The notes: generated from the sequence alone by a model not told the origin. A DNA stretch of 64,000 bases from Streptomyces aurantiacus (GCF_001418335.1 NZ_LIPP01000036.1:62001-126000); one strand, 5' to 3'; shown: positions 9,601 to 17,515, numbered from the stretch's first letter. Translations and numbers: made by a program.

Positions 9601-9975
9601 AACGACGCGCAGCACCCGCTGAACAAGGCCGGCGTCACCGTCGCCACGGGGGCCTCCGGTCTCTCCTCCCTCTACGAGGACGACGGCACCGGCCCCGTGT
9701 CGAAGCGGGCGGCGACCACACAACTGCGGTACACCGAGCACAACGGCTCCCACCTCCTGAAGATCGCCCCTGCCAAGGGGTCCTTCAAGGGCCAGGTGAG
9801 CAGCCGCGAGTGGACGGTGTCCTTCCGAGGGGTGGAACACGAGCCGGCCCGCGTGACCCTGAACGGCACCAGGACGGCCGCATCGGCCTGGCGGTGGGAC
9901 GCCGACACCCACACCCTCAGCGTCACGGTGCCCTCACGAAGCATCCGGAAGGCAACGACCGTCATGTACCGATAG
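6661..9975 (+). CDS. secreted GH31 glycosidase with two CBM35/CBM6-like modules
   Basis: The GTG at 6661 is preceded by GGAG at 6651-6654 and gives 1104 residues; ATG 6649 is an alternative. A signal peptide (RRRWRTPVIVHLLSW then ASAGFVLAASG) marks export. Two carbohydrate-binding-like modules, each starting CEAED (residues about 159 and 309), interrupt the N-terminal beta-sandwich of the GH31 fold. The barrel has the GH31 nucleophile motif WWLDW (Asp 686) and the acid/base motif FSGDTTSNW (Asp 758), so both catalytic residues are present. The C-terminal beta domains include FPPGRWTDYFTG and PVFVRAGG. GH31 enzymes are retaining alpha-glucosidases, alpha-xylosidases and relatives; the substrate is not decidable here. 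The gene is flanked by a hairpin at 10009. Confidence 0.9.
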   Translation: MSPTPSRFRRRWRTPVIVHLLSWASAGFVLAASGVVAADTPSAADTASAPARTATVSVSDARFEVLSPTLIRTEYAGDGRFEDRSTFNAIGRGSFTPPHYTSSVRDGVLTIATSAMTLRYRVGSGPFTADNLTMKLKAGQQPVLAAPWQHPVCAPGVLCEAEDQRYDGPGLATDHGAFTGKGFLAGFEVDNNSLSTDVRAKTTGTYDFAVRYANSVGGDGHHGTRSLSLSVDGGADQKFSLPETSDWNTWGVARLPLSVNAGHHTVTLHRTAADTGNVNIDSVALLGAGDAYPSRAQSAAPGCRFGTSCEAEDALLSGSAVVATDHKGHARYGFTGELSQGAGITDRIAGVPEDGIYLLSLRYANGTGGDGLHQARSVQIGTQGGTDSTLSLPPTDNWDSWSTASLRVSLKAGTDKITLGCPEATSCHVNVDSLALARPQDPAPAPHLALGGYRRSLDGLNGDNDPTPWTTSGLLHRDGWYLLDDTTSAVYDRRTKKTSARPAHNGRPYQDGYLFGFGHDYAQGLSDLATLTGPPQLLPRWAYGVWYSEYIDRTASDYENTVLPAFRAAGVPLDVLVTDTDFKSPNTWSGWNFDPAKFPDAKGFFDWSTDQGLHNTLNVHPSILGNDPQFGKAQATAKGKLRAGGCAPAGGADCYTFDFGDPDQLKAYLDLHRPMDRAGNDFWWLDWCCDTSQSSQAGVTPDAWINQQYADLTAETSERGFILSRAYGSLQAGGYSGGVGLPTGPWADKRTTLHFSGDTTSNWGTLRAEIGYTPGESAATGMAAISHDIGGHNDGYGIPGAETYTSDGQTHRTTKLPDDLYARWVQFGTFQPIDRLHSNHSDRLPWQYGSEARKSAEKFLRLREALVPYTYTLAQEAAVTGTPLVRPLYLQYPEEESAYSKAGAEYLYGPDMLVAPVTTPGTSTTTSVWFPPGRWTDYFTGRTYTAPAGGATHDVTTTLDTMPVFVRAGGIVTTRSENVANDAQHPLNKAGVTVATGASGLSSLYEDDGTGPVSKRAATTQLRYTEHNGSHLLKIAPAKGSFKGQVSSREWTVSFRGVEHEPARVTLNGTRTAASAWRWDADTHTLSVTVPSRSIRKATTVMYR

Positions 9976-10008
9976 CCGACAGCTGACAGCCGGCTCCCCC
10001 GTGCCTGG

Positions 10009-10051
10009 TGGGGTGCTCCCCGTTCCGGTGTGTCCGGACGGGGGCGCCCCA
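10009..10051. terminator. GC-rich hairpin between convergent genes
   Basis: Imperfect inverted repeat with outer arms TGGGG and CCCCA and an inner CCGG-loop-CCGG stem. It separates the GH31 gene (ends 9975) from the convergent Lrp gene (ends 10079) and probably stops transcription from both sides. Confidence 0.5.
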
Positions 10052-10078
10052 CGCGGCGCGAGGCCGTACGGGCGGTAC

Positions 10079-10591
10079 TCACCGGTGTCGGCGCGCGTGC
10101 CGCGTCCGCCCGGGAGTCACGCCGGCCGGCTCGATGACCCGTGACTGCACGAGCTCATAGACCATGGTCGTCTGTACGTCGGCCACCTCTCGCCGCTCCG
10201 TAAGCCTGTCGATCACGAAGGCATACACGCCGTTCACGTCCGGCACCGCGACGTGAAGCAGGAAGTCGTAGGCGCCGGACGTGACGAACATGGCGATCAC
10301 TTCCGGCAGCTGCTGCGCCCATTCCCGGAATCCTTCGATGACGGGCCGGGCCGGGGGCCGGATCCGGACCGAGATGAGCGCCTGCACCGGCCGGCCCGCC
10401 GCCTCCAGATCCAGCGCCGCGTGGTAGCCCGTGATCAGACCGCCCTCCCGCAGCACACGCACACGCTCCAGCGACGTGGACGGTGAGACACCCGTCTTGG
10501 CGGCGAGGTCCCGGTTCGTCTGCCGTGCATCGTTCTGCAACTCCCGCAGAAGAGCCATGTCCAGCGCATCAAGTTCCATGATCTGTCCCAT
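10079..10591 (-). CDS. Lrp/AsnC-family transcriptional regulator
   Basis: About 170 residues from ATG 10591; an upstream ATG at 10621 and a downstream one at 10579 are alternatives. The N-terminal helix-turn-helix is typical (LDALDMALLRELQNDARQTNRDLAAKTGVS), followed by SLERVRVLREGGLITGYHA. The C-terminal half is an AsnC ligand domain with GAYDFLLHVAVPDVNGVYAFV, where effector (usually an amino acid) and oligomer contacts lie. It is divergent from the EamA exporter at 10653 with only about 60 nt between starts, an arrangement that commonly reflects control of an amino acid or metabolite exporter by the Lrp protein. Confidence 0.88.
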   Translation of the reverse strand: MGQIMELDALDMALLRELQNDARQTNRDLAAKTGVSPSTSLERVRVLREGGLITGYHAALDLEAAGRPVQALISVRIRPPARPVIEGFREWAQQLPEVIAMFVTSGAYDFLLHVAVPDVNGVYAFVIDRLTERREVADVQTTMVYELVQSRVIEPAGVTPGRTRHARRHR

Positions 10592-10652
10592 ACGCCTTAC
10601 GAAGTTCGCTGCCTGCATCAACAGAATGAACTAATACCTACTCTATGACCTC

Positions 10653-12182
10653 GTGAGGCAACAAAAACATGGATTCACCACGGGTGCCGGTCTGATCCTC
10701 GGAGCCGCACTGCTGTGGGGCACCGTCGGACCCGCACAAGCTCTGGCCGACGTCCCCATGGGACCCGCCGCCCTCGGAGGCTGGCGACTGCTGGTCGGCG
10801 GAGCAGTACTGGGCGCTCTCCACAGCCGCCATCTGAGGGCCCTGCTCCCCGCTCTGCGGCAGGGCATGGCCCGGCCCTTGCTGATATGCGCCGCGGCCAC
10901 GGCCGTCTTCCAGGCGGCCTTCCTCTATTCCACCGCGCACACGGGCGCCGCGCTGGCCACCGTCGTCGCCCTGGGCGTCGCTCCCGTCGCCACGGGCCTC
11001 ATCGCCCGATCCGTCAACGGTGAACACCTGACCCGGACATGGCTGATCGCCACCACCGCCGCTGTGACCGGCTGCGCGCTGCTCCTCTCGCCCACCGGCA
11101 GCAGCGTCGACGCCTTCGGCTTGCTGGCGGCCACCGTCTCCGGCGTCTGCTACGGCCTGTACACCGTGTACGCGAAGCAGCTGACCACCGACCACCCGGG
11201 CGTCCCCCTGCCGGCCGTGTCCGCCCTGGCGCTGCTGCTGGGAGCCGTTCCGCTGATGCCGTGGATGGTCATCGACTCGGCCGCGCTCGGGCAGCCCACC
11301 GGTCTTGCGCTGATCGCCTGGCTGGGGCTGGCCTCCACCACCCTGGCCTACTGGCTGTTCTCCATCGGTATCACCTCGACCAGCGCCGCGGCCGTGGGTA
11401 CGCTCAGCCTTGCCGAGCCGTTCGCGGCGTTCGTCCTCGGCGTCTTCGTCCTGCACGAGCACCTCACCCCGAGTTCCGTCCTCGGAAGCCTGTTGATGTG
11501 CGCCGGACTGGCGGCAGCCTGCTTCCCCGCCCGCCGCACACGGTCCGCCACCGCCCCCGCCGAGCCACAGCCGTCACCCGTGGTGCGGACGAACGCGGGT
11601 TCCCTGTCAGTGCCGACGCCGGGCGGCCATCCACTGCCAGAGGTGAGTTCCGTTGACACTGGGGTCGTTGCGGGCGACGTAGATCCACGACCAGTGGCCG
11701 GCGAACTGGTAGCCGTTTCGGACGACGTGGTCGTAGAGCGTCATCTGCGAGCCGGGGATGAGGTCGTGGGCGTGGGCGGTGTTGGCCTGCGGGTCCACCG
11801 TGGTGTCGTCGCGGGAGGCGACGAGCCAGCTGGGGGTGCCGATCTTCGCCAGCTCACTGTCGGGGATCAGCGGTGCGCCGCCGGACGGCAAGGACGCGAC
11901 AATGCCGCAGATCGGCACGGAAGCAGCGAACAGGCTCGGGTAGACGGTGGTCATCTTCATGCTCATATAGCCGCCGTTGCTGCAGCCGACGACGTAGATC
12001 CGGTCCCGGTCGATGCGGTTCCTGCTCGCGACGTCGCCGATGATCTCGTGGATGAGGGGAGCGAAGCGGGGGCCGTCCTGCATCCAGGCGGAGGTGCTTT
12101 GCGGGGCGACGACATAGGCGCCGTCGAAGATGCGTTGTGCCTGGGGGGTGGCGAAGCCCAGTGCGCCGCGGTTGGCTCGTAG
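10653..12182 (+). CDS. EamA/DMT-family exporter; frame runs about 200 codons past the usual end
   Basis: From GTG 10653 the first 300 or so residues form a ten-helix EamA transporter: two repeats with GLILGAALLWGTVGPA at the start, LLICAAATAVFQAAFLYS, GVCYGLYTVYAKQL, WLGLASTTLAYWLFSIGI and the second-repeat signature LSLAEPFAAFVLGVF. The transporter part ends near 11560 (AAACFPARRTRSA). The frame then has no stop until 12182 and overlaps the convergent Tat-esterase by 576 nt; that extension looks like antisense of the esterase rather than real protein. A normal stop may have been lost by mutation, frameshift or sequencing error. It probably exports a small metabolite and is likely controlled by the divergent Lrp regulator. 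Confidence 0.75.
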   Translation: MRQQKHGFTTGAGLILGAALLWGTVGPAQALADVPMGPAALGGWRLLVGGAVLGALHSRHLRALLPALRQGMARPLLICAAATAVFQAAFLYSTAHTGAALATVVALGVAPVATGLIARSVNGEHLTRTWLIATTAAVTGCALLLSPTGSSVDAFGLLAATVSGVCYGLYTVYAKQLTTDHPGVPLPAVSALALLLGAVPLMPWMVIDSAALGQPTGLALIAWLGLASTTLAYWLFSIGITSTSAAAVGTLSLAEPFAAFVLGVFVLHEHLTPSSVLGSLLMCAGLAAACFPARRTRSATAPAEPQPSPVVRTNAGSLSVPTPGGHPLPEVSSVDTGVVAGDVDPRPVAGELVAVSDDVVVERHLRAGDEVVGVGGVGLRVHRGVVAGGDEPAGGADLRQLTVGDQRCAAGRQGRDNAADRHGSSEQARVDGGHLHAHIAAVAAADDVDPVPVDAVPARDVADDLVDEGSEAGAVLHPGGGALRGDDIGAVEDALCLGGGEAQCAAVGS

Positions 12183-12884
12183 CGTGGTCTCGTTGTCGTA
12201 GTAGTTGTCAGGTAGTGAGGCGCCCTCACCCCCGCCGTGCAGCCAGACGATCAAAGGGCGCTTGCCCCGCCGGGAGGAGTGGGAGCCGGTGGGTGAGTAC
12301 AGCCGGTACTTCATTCCCGAGCCGGAGACGTGCGAGCTGAACGCGTCGACCTCGGGGTCCGACACCCGATGGCCCTGCACGAAGTCCTTGATGGTGATCA
12401 ATCGGTGATTGCGCAGGGCGATCGGGGCGTTCTGAGTGAGGGTGTAGGCGAGGTCGAGCACGACGTTGCGGCCCCTGCCCGCGATGTAGCCGAGGGTGCT
12501 GCCGCCGATCCGGCCTTCGGCGTGGGCCAGGTCGAGGACGATGTCGCCGCGGTGGTCGAGCCGGACGGCGGTCACCGTGCGGTCGAGGTCGTACTCGCTG
12601 AAGATGACGTCGTCGGCGGCGAGGGGAATCGGGCTGGTGGCCTTGGCGTGCACGGTGAAGGTGCCGGTGGTCAGGCCGGCCGGGTCGATCGGGCCGAGAC
12701 GGGCGGTGTCGAGGGTGAGCGAGGTGACCTGCTCGCCGCCGTCGAGCACCTGGGCGTTGAGGGTGAATCTCACGCCGCTGGCTGCCTGGTCGTCGGCATG
12801 CGCGGCGACGCCGGGCAGGGACAGGCCGGCGGCGGCGCCCGTGCCGACGGCCAGAAGGGTGCGACGGCTGATCGGTGTGGGCAT
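11607..12884 (-). CDS. Tat-exported esterase / predicted peptidase (PHB-depolymerase-like alpha/beta hydrolase)
   Basis: The start at 12884 (MPTPISRRTLLAV) gives 425 residues with a twin-arginine signal (SRRTLLAVGTGAAAG) and an Ala-rich cleavage zone (VAAHADD). An N-terminal beta-rich domain (about 40-190) precedes an alpha/beta hydrolase core with the oxyanion region VWLHGGGE and the nucleophile motif GCSNGGYM (Ser about 302). DDTTVDPQ near the C-terminus may hold the acid, and the late GHWSWIY segment the catalytic His. The layout matches secreted COG4099-type esterases, which act on polysaccharide esters or polyesters. Its 3' end is overlapped by the abnormal extension of the convergent EamA frame. 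Confidence 0.85.
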   Translation of the reverse strand: MPTPISRRTLLAVGTGAAAGLSLPGVAAHADDQAASGVRFTLNAQVLDGGEQVTSLTLDTARLGPIDPAGLTTGTFTVHAKATSPIPLAADDVIFSEYDLDRTVTAVRLDHRGDIVLDLAHAEGRIGGSTLGYIAGRGRNVVLDLAYTLTQNAPIALRNHRLITIKDFVQGHRVSDPEVDAFSSHVSGSGMKYRLYSPTGSHSSRRGKRPLIVWLHGGGEGASLPDNYYDNETTLRANRGALGFATPQAQRIFDGAYVVAPQSTSAWMQDGPRFAPLIHEIIGDVASRNRIDRDRIYVVGCSNGGYMSMKMTTVYPSLFAASVPICGIVASLPSGGAPLIPDSELAKIGTPSWLVASRDDTTVDPQANTAHAHDLIPGSQMTLYDHVVRNGYQFAGHWSWIYVARNDPSVNGTHLWQWMAARRRH

Positions 12885-12919
12885 GCGGACTCCTTGCGTC
12901 GTGGGGGAGATGTCAGCGC

Positions 12920-13024
12920 AGTCTGTTTGCCGAACCGGGCGGTGAGCCCTGAGAGTTGACGGCTGCCCACCACGTACAGGATCAGGACGGACAGTGCTGT
13001 GGGCAAGACGTAGGGGAGCACCAC
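12920..13024 (-). pseudogene. possible ABC sugar-permease C-terminal remnant
   Basis: A minus-strand stretch reading LPTALSVLILYVVGSRQL then SGLTARFGK resembles the last transmembrane helix and the GLTAG-type tail of MalG-like sugar permeases. It is only about 35 codons long, is preceded in frame by a stop at the edge of a tandem repeat, and has no transporter partners nearby. Read as debris with low confidence. Confidence 0.25.
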
Positions 13025-13028
13025 CGGT

Positions 13029-13060
13029 AATCACCCTCGGCAATCACCCTCGGCAATCAC
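13029..13060. repeat. short tandem repeat, 13-bp unit
   Basis: AATCACCCTCGGC occurs at 13029-13041 and 13042-13054, with a partial third copy at 13055-13060. It lies upstream of the Tat-esterase gene; function unknown. Confidence 0.7.
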
Positions 13061-13148
13061 AACGTCCGCGCGACCGGCCCCGACTCGCCGCAGGACCGCC
13101 ACCTGCCGGCAGATCCACCCGTGCCGCCGACTGCACCTGGTCTGTCAG

Positions 13149-14444
13149 CTACACCCGGCCGCCCGCGGCACACCCGGCCGGCGACGCCGTCAGGCAGTGC
13201 GACACGTACAGGCGTACCGCGTCGTACAACCGGTAACGGATCTGCCCGTCGTCGTCGATCTGGCTGATGTGCAGCACCTGCCGGTACAGCAGTTCGTCGA
13301 GGATCTCCATCGCCATGTCCCTCGACGGTGCCACCCCCCGGGTCACGAGGTCGTTCACTCCGAAATCGTCGTTTGCCGTGCCGAGTTGTGCGAGCGCGGT
13401 CTGGACGGGCAGTGGCAGCGACCGGTGATGGGCCGCCACGCTCGACTGAAGTGACAGGTCCCCGACGCGCAGGGCCCGGAGGCGGTCCTGCTCGAACAGC
13501 AGGCGGCCGGCCATGTCGCGCAGTGAGCGGTGCGGGCGTGCCGCGAGCCACAGTCCGGCGATGTGCAGGGCCAGGGGCAGCCGCGCGCAGGACCGTAAAA
13601 TGCTGAGCGCGGCCTGCTGTTCCGCCTGGACGCGGTCGGGGCCCACCAACTCCTCCAGAGCCGCCTGCGCGTCCCACTGGCTGAGGGCGCCGATCCGGTG
13701 GAGCGACTGCGCGGGCAGTGCGGGCAGTTCTCGCCGTGCGGCCACCAGCACGGCGCTGCTGACGTCCTCCACCAGCAGCGGCCGGATCTGGGCCTCGCTG
13801 TCGGCGTTGTCCAGGACCACGAGGACGTGTCTCGTGCTGAGTACGTCCCGCAGCTGTGCGCCCGCCTCCTCGGGATTGTCGGCGGCGGGCACGCCACCGA
13901 GTGAACGGAGTATGCGGCGGACGAGGGTGTCCGGCCCGAGAGGCGGCGAGGAAGCCGGATGCAGGTCGACGAAGACCTGCCCGTCCGGGAACTGGTCCCG
14001 TACGCCGTGAGCGGTCTGCAGGACCAGCGAGGTCTTGCCCGAGCCGGGCGGCCCGACCACGATCGCCGGCTGTGCGTGGTCGCGCTGTTCCCTCGTCGTG
14101 ACGAGCGTCCGCAGGGAAGCGATGAGCGGCTCCCTGCCGACGAGACGGTGGCGCGGTGCGGCCGGGAGCTCCGCGGGCGGCAGACGGCGCGGCGAGCCGG
14201 ACCGGTGGCCGGCGCCCGGTCTGCTCAGCAGCCGGTCCGCCGCGGCGGGCGGCAGCCCGAGTGCTTCGGCGAGCAGAAGCAGTGACTGTCTGCGCGGGCG
14301 GGAGGTGTGGCCGGTCTCCAGGTTGCGGATGGCCCGCACGCTGAGGCCGGAGCGCTGCGCGAGGTCCTCCTGCGTGAGACAGGCTGCCTCACGCGCGGTG
14401 ACCAGTGCCGTCGCCGACGTGTCCGACGTTAGGGTTTCGCTCAC
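13149..14444 (-). CDS. HTH (XRE) plus NB-ARC ATPase transcriptional regulator
   Basis: GTG at 14444 (VSETLTSDTSA) gives 431 residues. Residues about 12-65 are an XRE helix-turn-helix (TQEDLAQRSGLSVRAIRNLE). A STAND-type NB-ARC ATPase follows, with Walker A VGPPGSGKTSLVL near 125, Walker B LVVLDNADS and the GLPL-like RLPLALHIAGLWL. A winged-helix segment with LYDAVRLYVSHCL closes the protein. There is no TPR array, so it is shorter than AfsR-type activators. Such proteins are ATP-gated transcription activators in Streptomyces. It lies just downstream of the DasR-like gene on the same strand (260-nt gap) and may belong to the same regulatory unit as the cluster to its right. Confidence 0.85.
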   Translation of the reverse strand: MSETLTSDTSATALVTAREAACLTQEDLAQRSGLSVRAIRNLETGHTSRPRRQSLLLLAEALGLPPAAADRLLSRPGAGHRSGSPRRLPPAELPAAPRHRLVGREPLIASLRTLVTTREQRDHAQPAIVVGPPGSGKTSLVLQTAHGVRDQFPDGQVFVDLHPASSPPLGPDTLVRRILRSLGGVPAADNPEEAGAQLRDVLSTRHVLVVLDNADSEAQIRPLLVEDVSSAVLVAARRELPALPAQSLHRIGALSQWDAQAALEELVGPDRVQAEQQAALSILRSCARLPLALHIAGLWLAARPHRSLRDMAGRLLFEQDRLRALRVGDLSLQSSVAAHHRSLPLPVQTALAQLGTANDDFGVNDLVTRGVAPSRDMAMEILDELLYRQVLHISQIDDDGQIRYRLYDAVRLYVSHCLTASPAGCAAGGRV

Positions 14445-14703
14445 GACAAGTCCATCTCGTTGTTCCGACAGCTGTGTGGGTGGGCGGTGACGACCGTGAA
14501 CGCTCCGGCGGACGGAGACCGGAGAGGGGACGAGTGGTCGGTGCGGCCGCGAAGCCGCCGGGCGGCGGTGTTCAGGCGACCGCCGTGGGCGAAGCTCCGG
14601 CACGGTGCGGCGGGAGTGGGGTCCTGCGAGCGGGGGCGCGGATGCGGGGGCGAGGAGCCGGTCTTCGACCTGACGGTCCGCGGGCGCGGATCGGCTCGGG
14701 CGT

Positions 14704-15468
14704 TCAGTCCGGCGGGGGCTTGAGGTTGACCACGAACTTGTAGCGGGAGCCGCGGTACACGGAGCGGACCCATTCCACCGGCGCACCGTGCGCGTCCTGT
14801 GAGTGACGGCAGAGCAGCAACACCGGATGGCCGACCTCCGTGGCGAGGAGCGTGGCGTCGCGGGGTGTCGCCAGGGACGTCTCGATGACCTCCTGCGCCT
14901 CGGTGAGGTGCACGCCATAGACCTCGGCGAGCGCGGTGTACAGCGAACGGTGGGTGGCCAACGACGCCGCCAGGGCGGGGAAACGGCGTGCGGACAGGTG
15001 TGAGGTCTCGATCGCCATGGGCTCACCGCTGGCCAGCCGCAGCCGTTCGATGCGCAGCACTCTGTCGCCGACATCGATGTCAAGCAGCTGGGCCAGTTTG
15101 TCGTCGGCTTCGATGTGGCGGATGTCCAGGGTCCGGGAAGCGGGCGCGAGGCCCTGAGCGTGCATGTCCTCGGTGTGGGACATGAGTTGCAGCGTGCGAG
15201 AGAGCTTGGGCCGGGCGACGAACGTGCCCTTGCCCTGCATGCGGTCCAGTCGGCCCTCGCCCACGAGTTCCTGCAAGGCGCGCCGGACCGTGGTGCGCGA
15301 GGTGTTCAGCTCCAGTGCGAGTAATCGCTCGGCCGGCATGCGCGCACCGGGTGTGCGCGACTGTGTCATCTCCAGGACTCGCTGCTTGACGCGGTAGTAC
15401 TTCGGCACTCGTGCGCCGGGTCCGGTCGCCCGCGTGTCGTTCCGGGCACCGCTGACGTCCGTGGTCAT
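14704..15468 (-). CDS. GntR/HutC-family regulator, DasR-like
   Basis: This 254-residue protein has a winged-helix GntR domain (about 22-92, [42 protein letters not shown]) and a UTRA effector domain (about 105-245, with [20 protein letters not shown] and [20 protein letters not shown]). From memory of DasR, the N-acetylglucosamine-responsive repressor of Streptomyces, the match extends over most of its length, so this is probably a DasR paralogue. Its own upstream region has a dre-like 16-mer at 15524-15539, pointing to autoregulation. A glucosamine-type phosphate ligand is expected by analogy only. Its likely targets are the GH3 gene and the operon from 17597. Confidence 0.88.
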   Translation of the reverse strand: MTTDVSGARNDTRATGPGARVPKYYRVKQRVLEMTQSRTPGARMPAERLLALELNTSRTTVRRALQELVGEGRLDRMQGKGTFVARPKLSRTLQLMSHTEDMHAQGLAPASRTLDIRHIEADDKLAQLLDIDVGDRVLRIERLRLASGEPMAIETSHLSARRFPALAASLATHRSLYTALAEVYGVHLTEAQEVIETSLATPRDATLLATEVGHPVLLLCRHSQDAHGAPVEWVRSVYRGSRYKFVVNLKPPPD

Positions 15469-15523
15469 GGCCTGCCTTCCCGGCGGAGTCGCCGTTTTCC
15501 CGTTTATAGACCCGCACCCGTCC

Positions 15524-15539
15524 TTTGGTCTAGTCCAAA
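15524..15539. promoter_or_regulatory. dre-like operator, 16-bp inverted repeat
   Basis: TTTGGTCTAGTCCAAA is an inverted repeat, broken only at one central position pair, and closely resembles the DasR consensus ACTGGTCTAGACCAGT. It lies 56 nt upstream of the DasR-like start codon, consistent with autoregulation. Confidence 0.75.
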
Positions 15540-15627
15540 CGAGGGCGTGTCGCCGCGGACCTGGGGCGGGTCGCGGGTGGCTCCGCGACCCTGAACCCCG
15601 CTTTACCCGGCCGACCTTGACGCTGCC

Positions 15628-15643
15628 AAAAGTCTAGGCCAAG
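15628..15643. promoter_or_regulatory. dre-like operator, weaker match
   Basis: AAAAGTCTAGGCCAAG keeps the GTCTAG core and one good half-site. It is the dre-like site nearer the GH3 gene in the divergent region and could control it. Confidence 0.5.
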
Positions 15644-15875
15644 CTCCCGGAGGCAGGTCTACACCAGTGGGCGGTCGGTCACGGCAGGTGCGGCGCCGTG
15701 GGCGACCTCCGTCATGGACGCACGCCCGGCGGCACCTCCGAGGTGGGAGGCCGTTCGGCGCGGCGCGAGTGACGGCGTCCACCCGCTGTTCGCGCGCCCG
15801 CCCCGATCCGCTGCCGCTCCGCCCGCCCGACTCACCAACGGCCTGACCGACGGCATCGAAAGGGATGACGCACAG

Positions 15876-17366
15876 ATGACAACGCTCGCCACCCACCACG
15901 ACACCCTCACCCGTGACGCCCTCGCGGTACTTCTGCCGGGGTTCGCCGGCACCACGGCACCGGACTGGGTGCGCCGTCGCGTCAGCGAGGGGCTGGCATC
16001 CGTCGCCCTGTTCGGCCGCAACGTCGCCACGCACGACCAACTGGCCGACCTGACCACCCGTTTGCGGGCGGAACGGGACGATCTGCTGATCGCCATCGAC
16101 GAGGAGAGCGGCGACGTCACCCGCCTGGACGTCCGTACGGGCTCCTCGTTCCCCGGCAACCACGCCCTGGGCGCCGTCGACGACCCGGCCCTGACGCGCG
16201 GTGTCGCCCGCGAACTGGGCCGCCGCCTCGGCGCATGCGGCATCGACTTCGACTGGGCGCCGTCCGCGGACGTCAACGCCAACCCCGACAACCCGGTCAT
16301 CGGCGTACGTTCCTTCGGCGCGGACACCGACCTGGTGGCCCGGCACACCGCCGCCTACGTCCAGGGTCTGCAGTCCACCGGCGTCGCTGCCTGCACCAAG
16401 CACTTTCCCGGCCACGGCGACACCAACGTCGACTCCCACCACGCGGTGCCGCGCATCGAGGTGGACACCGACACCCTCTACGGACGCGAACTCGTCCCGT
16501 TCCGCGCGGCCATCGAGGCGGAGACCCGCGCCATCATGAGCGCGCACATCCTCGTCCCCGCCCTGGACCCGGACCGCCCGGGGACCCTCTCCCGCCCCAT
16601 CCTCACCGACCTGCTGCGCGGCGAACTCGGCTACGACGGGCTGATCGTCACGGACGGCATGGAGATGCGCGCGATTTCGGAGGCGTACGGTCTGGAACAC
16701 GGAGTCGTGCTGGCGATAGCGGCGGGTGCCGACGCGATCTGCGTGGGCGGCGGACTGTGCGACGAGGGCACGGTGCTGAGCCTGCGGGACTCGCTCGTCG
16801 CCGCCGTCCGCTCCGGCGAACTCCCGGAGGAGCGGCTCGCCGACGCCGCCACCCGGGTGCGGAGCCTGGCGCAGTGGACGGCCGACGCACGGCGGGGCGG
16901 CGCGGCGCAGGTGACGGCCGACCCGGAGATCGGGCTCGTGGCGGCACGCCGTGCGCTGACCGTGCGGCGCACGGGGGCCGCGTCACCGGTCGAGGAGCCC
17001 GTGTACGTCGCGACGTTCCATCCGGCCGCGAACATCGCCGTCGGCCACGAGACCCCGTGGGGCGTCGACCTCGAACTGGAGCGGTTGCTGCCGGGCACGA
17101 CGTCCGGGTCCTTCACCGGCTCCGACGCGGGTGGGGCGGCCCTTGCGGCGGCGGGCGGCCGTCGCATCGTCGCGGTGGTCCGTGACGAGCACCGGCACGA
17201 CTGGATGCGAGCGGCCCTGGACGTGCTCCTGGCCGCGCGCCCGGACACGATCGTCGTCGAGATGGGCGTGCCGCAGGCGCCGCCGAGGGGCGCCGTCCAC
17301 CTCGCCACGTACGGAGCCGCCCGCGTCTGCGGCGTGGCCGCGGCCGAGCGGATCGTCACCGGCTGA
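15876..17366 (+). CDS. GH3 beta-N-acetylglucosaminidase, NagZ-like, cytoplasmic
   Basis: ATG 15876 (MTTLATHHDTLT) gives 496 residues; a GAAAGGG ribosome-binding site sits about 11 nt upstream. The catalytic barrel covers about 1-340. The NagZ-specific loop KHFPGHGDTNVDSHH begins at Lys 175 and contains the Asp-His dyad used as acid/base. The nucleophile is Asp 260 in VTDGMEM. A C-terminal alpha/beta domain follows. No signal peptide is seen, so it would act inside the cell on imported N-acetylglucosaminides or muropeptide fragments. The gene follows a dre-like site and faces away from the DasR-like gene, so GlcNAc-linked control is likely. It may liberate the inducer or feed the pathway encoded next door. 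Confidence 0.9.
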   Translation: MTTLATHHDTLTRDALAVLLPGFAGTTAPDWVRRRVSEGLASVALFGRNVATHDQLADLTTRLRAERDDLLIAIDEESGDVTRLDVRTGSSFPGNHALGAVDDPALTRGVARELGRRLGACGIDFDWAPSADVNANPDNPVIGVRSFGADTDLVARHTAAYVQGLQSTGVAACTKHFPGHGDTNVDSHHAVPRIEVDTDTLYGRELVPFRAAIEAETRAIMSAHILVPALDPDRPGTLSRPILTDLLRGELGYDGLIVTDGMEMRAISEAYGLEHGVVLAIAAGADAICVGGGLCDEGTVLSLRDSLVAAVRSGELPEERLADAATRVRSLAQWTADARRGGAAQVTADPEIGLVAARRALTVRRTGAASPVEEPVYVATFHPAANIAVGHETPWGVDLELERLLPGTTSGSFTGSDAGGAALAAAGGRRIVAVVRDEHRHDWMRAALDVLLAARPDTIVVEMGVPQAPPRGAVHLATYGAARVCGVAAAERIVTG

Positions 17367-17499
17367 CGTACGCGATGCGGATCACCGCGGGGTGACGTAC
17401 GGCGAAGGGCTCGTCACGGCATGCATCAGGTAAGTGCCGGTAACCGGCAGTTGACCGGCACTTGGCGGCAGTTTCCGCGGGAGCGGGTTGACCCCGCCC

Positions 17500-17515
17500 A
17501 ATGGTCTAGGCCAGC
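17500..17515. promoter_or_regulatory. dre-like operator before the PhyH operon
   Basis: The core TGGTCTAGGCCA at 17502-17513 differs from the DasR core TGGTCTAGACCA at one base. It lies 82 nt upstream of the PhyH start, a suitable place for repression of the five-gene operon. Confidence 0.7.

Larger units (their letters stand above)
15469..15875. other. divergent regulatory region between DasR-like and GH3 genes
   Basis: About 400 nt without a convincing gene. It holds two dre-like sites (15524-15539 and 15628-15643) and presumably both promoters. A plus-strand frame enters from 15714, but the coding pattern and the natural NagZ N-terminus begin at 15876. Confidence 0.6.

Noticed and set aside
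8734..9912. minus-strand frame within the GH31 gene
   Set aside because: Low-complexity Gly/Val/Arg shadow with no recognisable motif.
14445..15083. upstream extension of the NB-ARC regulator frame
   Set aside because: It runs antisense-like through the DasR-like gene in another frame; the protein pattern starts at GTG 14444.
15714..15875. N-terminal extension of the GH3 gene
   Set aside because: Pro/Ala/Arg-rich and unlike NagZ N-termini; the start at 15876 has a ribosome-binding site and natural sequence.
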